A stretch of DNA of 48,738 bases from Stappia sp. BW2 (GTDB taxonomy: Bacteria > Pseudomonadota > Alphaproteobacteria > Rhizobiales > Stappiaceae). This document shows, piece after piece, positions 48,391 through 48,738 of this stretch. Where the stretch lies: the NCBI RefSeq assembly GCF_008107695.1, contig NZ_VIRG01000046.1, positions 1-48,738 on the forward strand, read 5' to 3'. The translations under genes were made by a program, and so were the position numbers. Numbering within the stretch: position 1 is the first letter of the stretch; each line of letters begins with the position of its first letter. Under the pieces are notes generated by a model. The model did no database searches and was not told the DNA's origin. It saw only the letters and a list, made by a program, of their open reading frames with translations.

Positions 48391-48738
48391 GGCATTGCCA
48401 ATTTGTTGATCTGGTTTCGGTTTGGTAGATCGCTGTTATGTTTCCAAGTTCAGATTTGCCGCGCCTCAAGGGCTTCCGTTTTCCCAGATCGATTATCTCC
48501 TATGCGGTTTGGGCCTATCATCGGTTTGCGTTGAGTACGGCAGATGTTGAAGACCTCCTTGCTGAGCGGGGTATTGGTGTCAGCCGTGAAACGATCCGCA
48601 AATGGGTGAACCGGTTTGGCCGGCATTTCGCGTGCTGCATTCGCCGGGACAGACCAAAGCCCAACAGCAAATGGCATCTGGATGAAGCCGTGATCGTCAT
48701 TGGCGGAGTAAAATACTGGCTCTGGCGGGCAATTGACG
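48391..48738 (+). mobile_element. IS6-family element, 5' part (right contig end)
   Basis: This copy is the exact inverse of bases 1-348, beginning with GGCATTGCCAATTTGTTGA. It cuts the gene fragment to its left and runs off the window. The identity of both ends shows recent spread of this element and explains why the sequence ends here. Confidence 0.9.
48438..48738 (+). CDS. IS6-family transposase, N-terminal part (runs off window)
   Basis: The 100 codons are identical to the left-end copy, from MFPSSDLPRLKGF to VKYWLWRAID at the edge. The HTH and the first catalytic Asp are present; the rest of the protein is outside the window. Confidence 0.88.
   Translation, partial: MFPSSDLPRLKGFRFPRSIISYAVWAYHRFALSTADVEDLLAERGIGVSRETIRKWVNRFGRHFACCIRRDRPKPNSKWHLDEAVIVIGGVKYWLWRAID

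Overview
The window looks like one accessory contig of an alphaproteobacterium. The reasons are high GC coding DNA, dense ABC-transporter operons, a red-type (form IC) RuBisCO operon with cbbX, DUF1254 proteins and many IS6-family insertion sequences of the kind found on rhizobial and Stappiaceae plasmids. A marine Stappia/Roseibium-like host is an inference, not something the sequence proves. The first 348 bases are the exact reverse complement of the last 348, and both are the 5' part of one IS6-family element. The contig therefore ends inside two inverted copies of a repeat. Few replication or conjugation genes are visible, so plasmid or chromosomal location cannot be decided.

Layout. 1-1500: IS6 end, a stand-alone WGR-domain gene and an IS6 remnant. 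1535-14740 (all minus strand): a histidine kinase, an NtrC-like response regulator and a periplasmic binding protein with 4-nt overlaps, followed by livKHMGF, an Fe-type alcohol dehydrogenase, an exported cyclase-family protein and a succinate-semialdehyde-type dehydrogenase. A 17-bp operator (TGAGCG-N5-CGCTCA) lies before the kinase gene and twice, 31 bp apart, before livK. This is best read as one sense-import-oxidise unit for an unidentified small organic substrate. 14746-16678: IS6 remnant, SDR gene with an IS-derived tail, small membrane protein and a TetR gene lacking its HTH. 16979-22853: a spermidine/putrescine-type ABC transporter, a metallopeptidase-fold M24 enzyme with altered metal ligands, a TetR regulator and a terminator.

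23068-32782: a Calvin-Benson-Bassham unit, cbbR divergent from cbbF-P-T-A-L-S-X-E, with IS6 remnants close to both sides. Pgk, Gap and phosphoglycolate phosphatase are not here and must be supplied elsewhere. 32817-35796: a pile-up of IS6 elements and a Tn3-family transposase remnant in low-information DNA. 36168-36828: a Phd-type antitoxin with a PemK/MazF-like toxin. 36898-41082: an envelope-protein operon with two tandem DUF1254/DUF1214 proteins, a small exported protein and a truncated outer-membrane transporter gene. Two divergent AraC-type regulators sit upstream at 41163-42700. 42701-45137: IS21 debris, a 113-bp inverted-repeat element, an exported protein of unknown function behind a perfect 22-bp palindrome, and a membrane-anchored AraC regulator. 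45686-47811: a 14-TM DHA2-type drug exporter with a divergent TetR repressor. 48020-48738: a gene fragment cut by the right IS6 copy.

No rRNA, tRNA or CRISPR array was seen. The most interesting candidate is the kinase/regulator/binding-protein plus Liv unit. Its regulator lacks the GAFTGA loop needed for sigma-54 contact, although its operators are arranged like NtrC enhancers.
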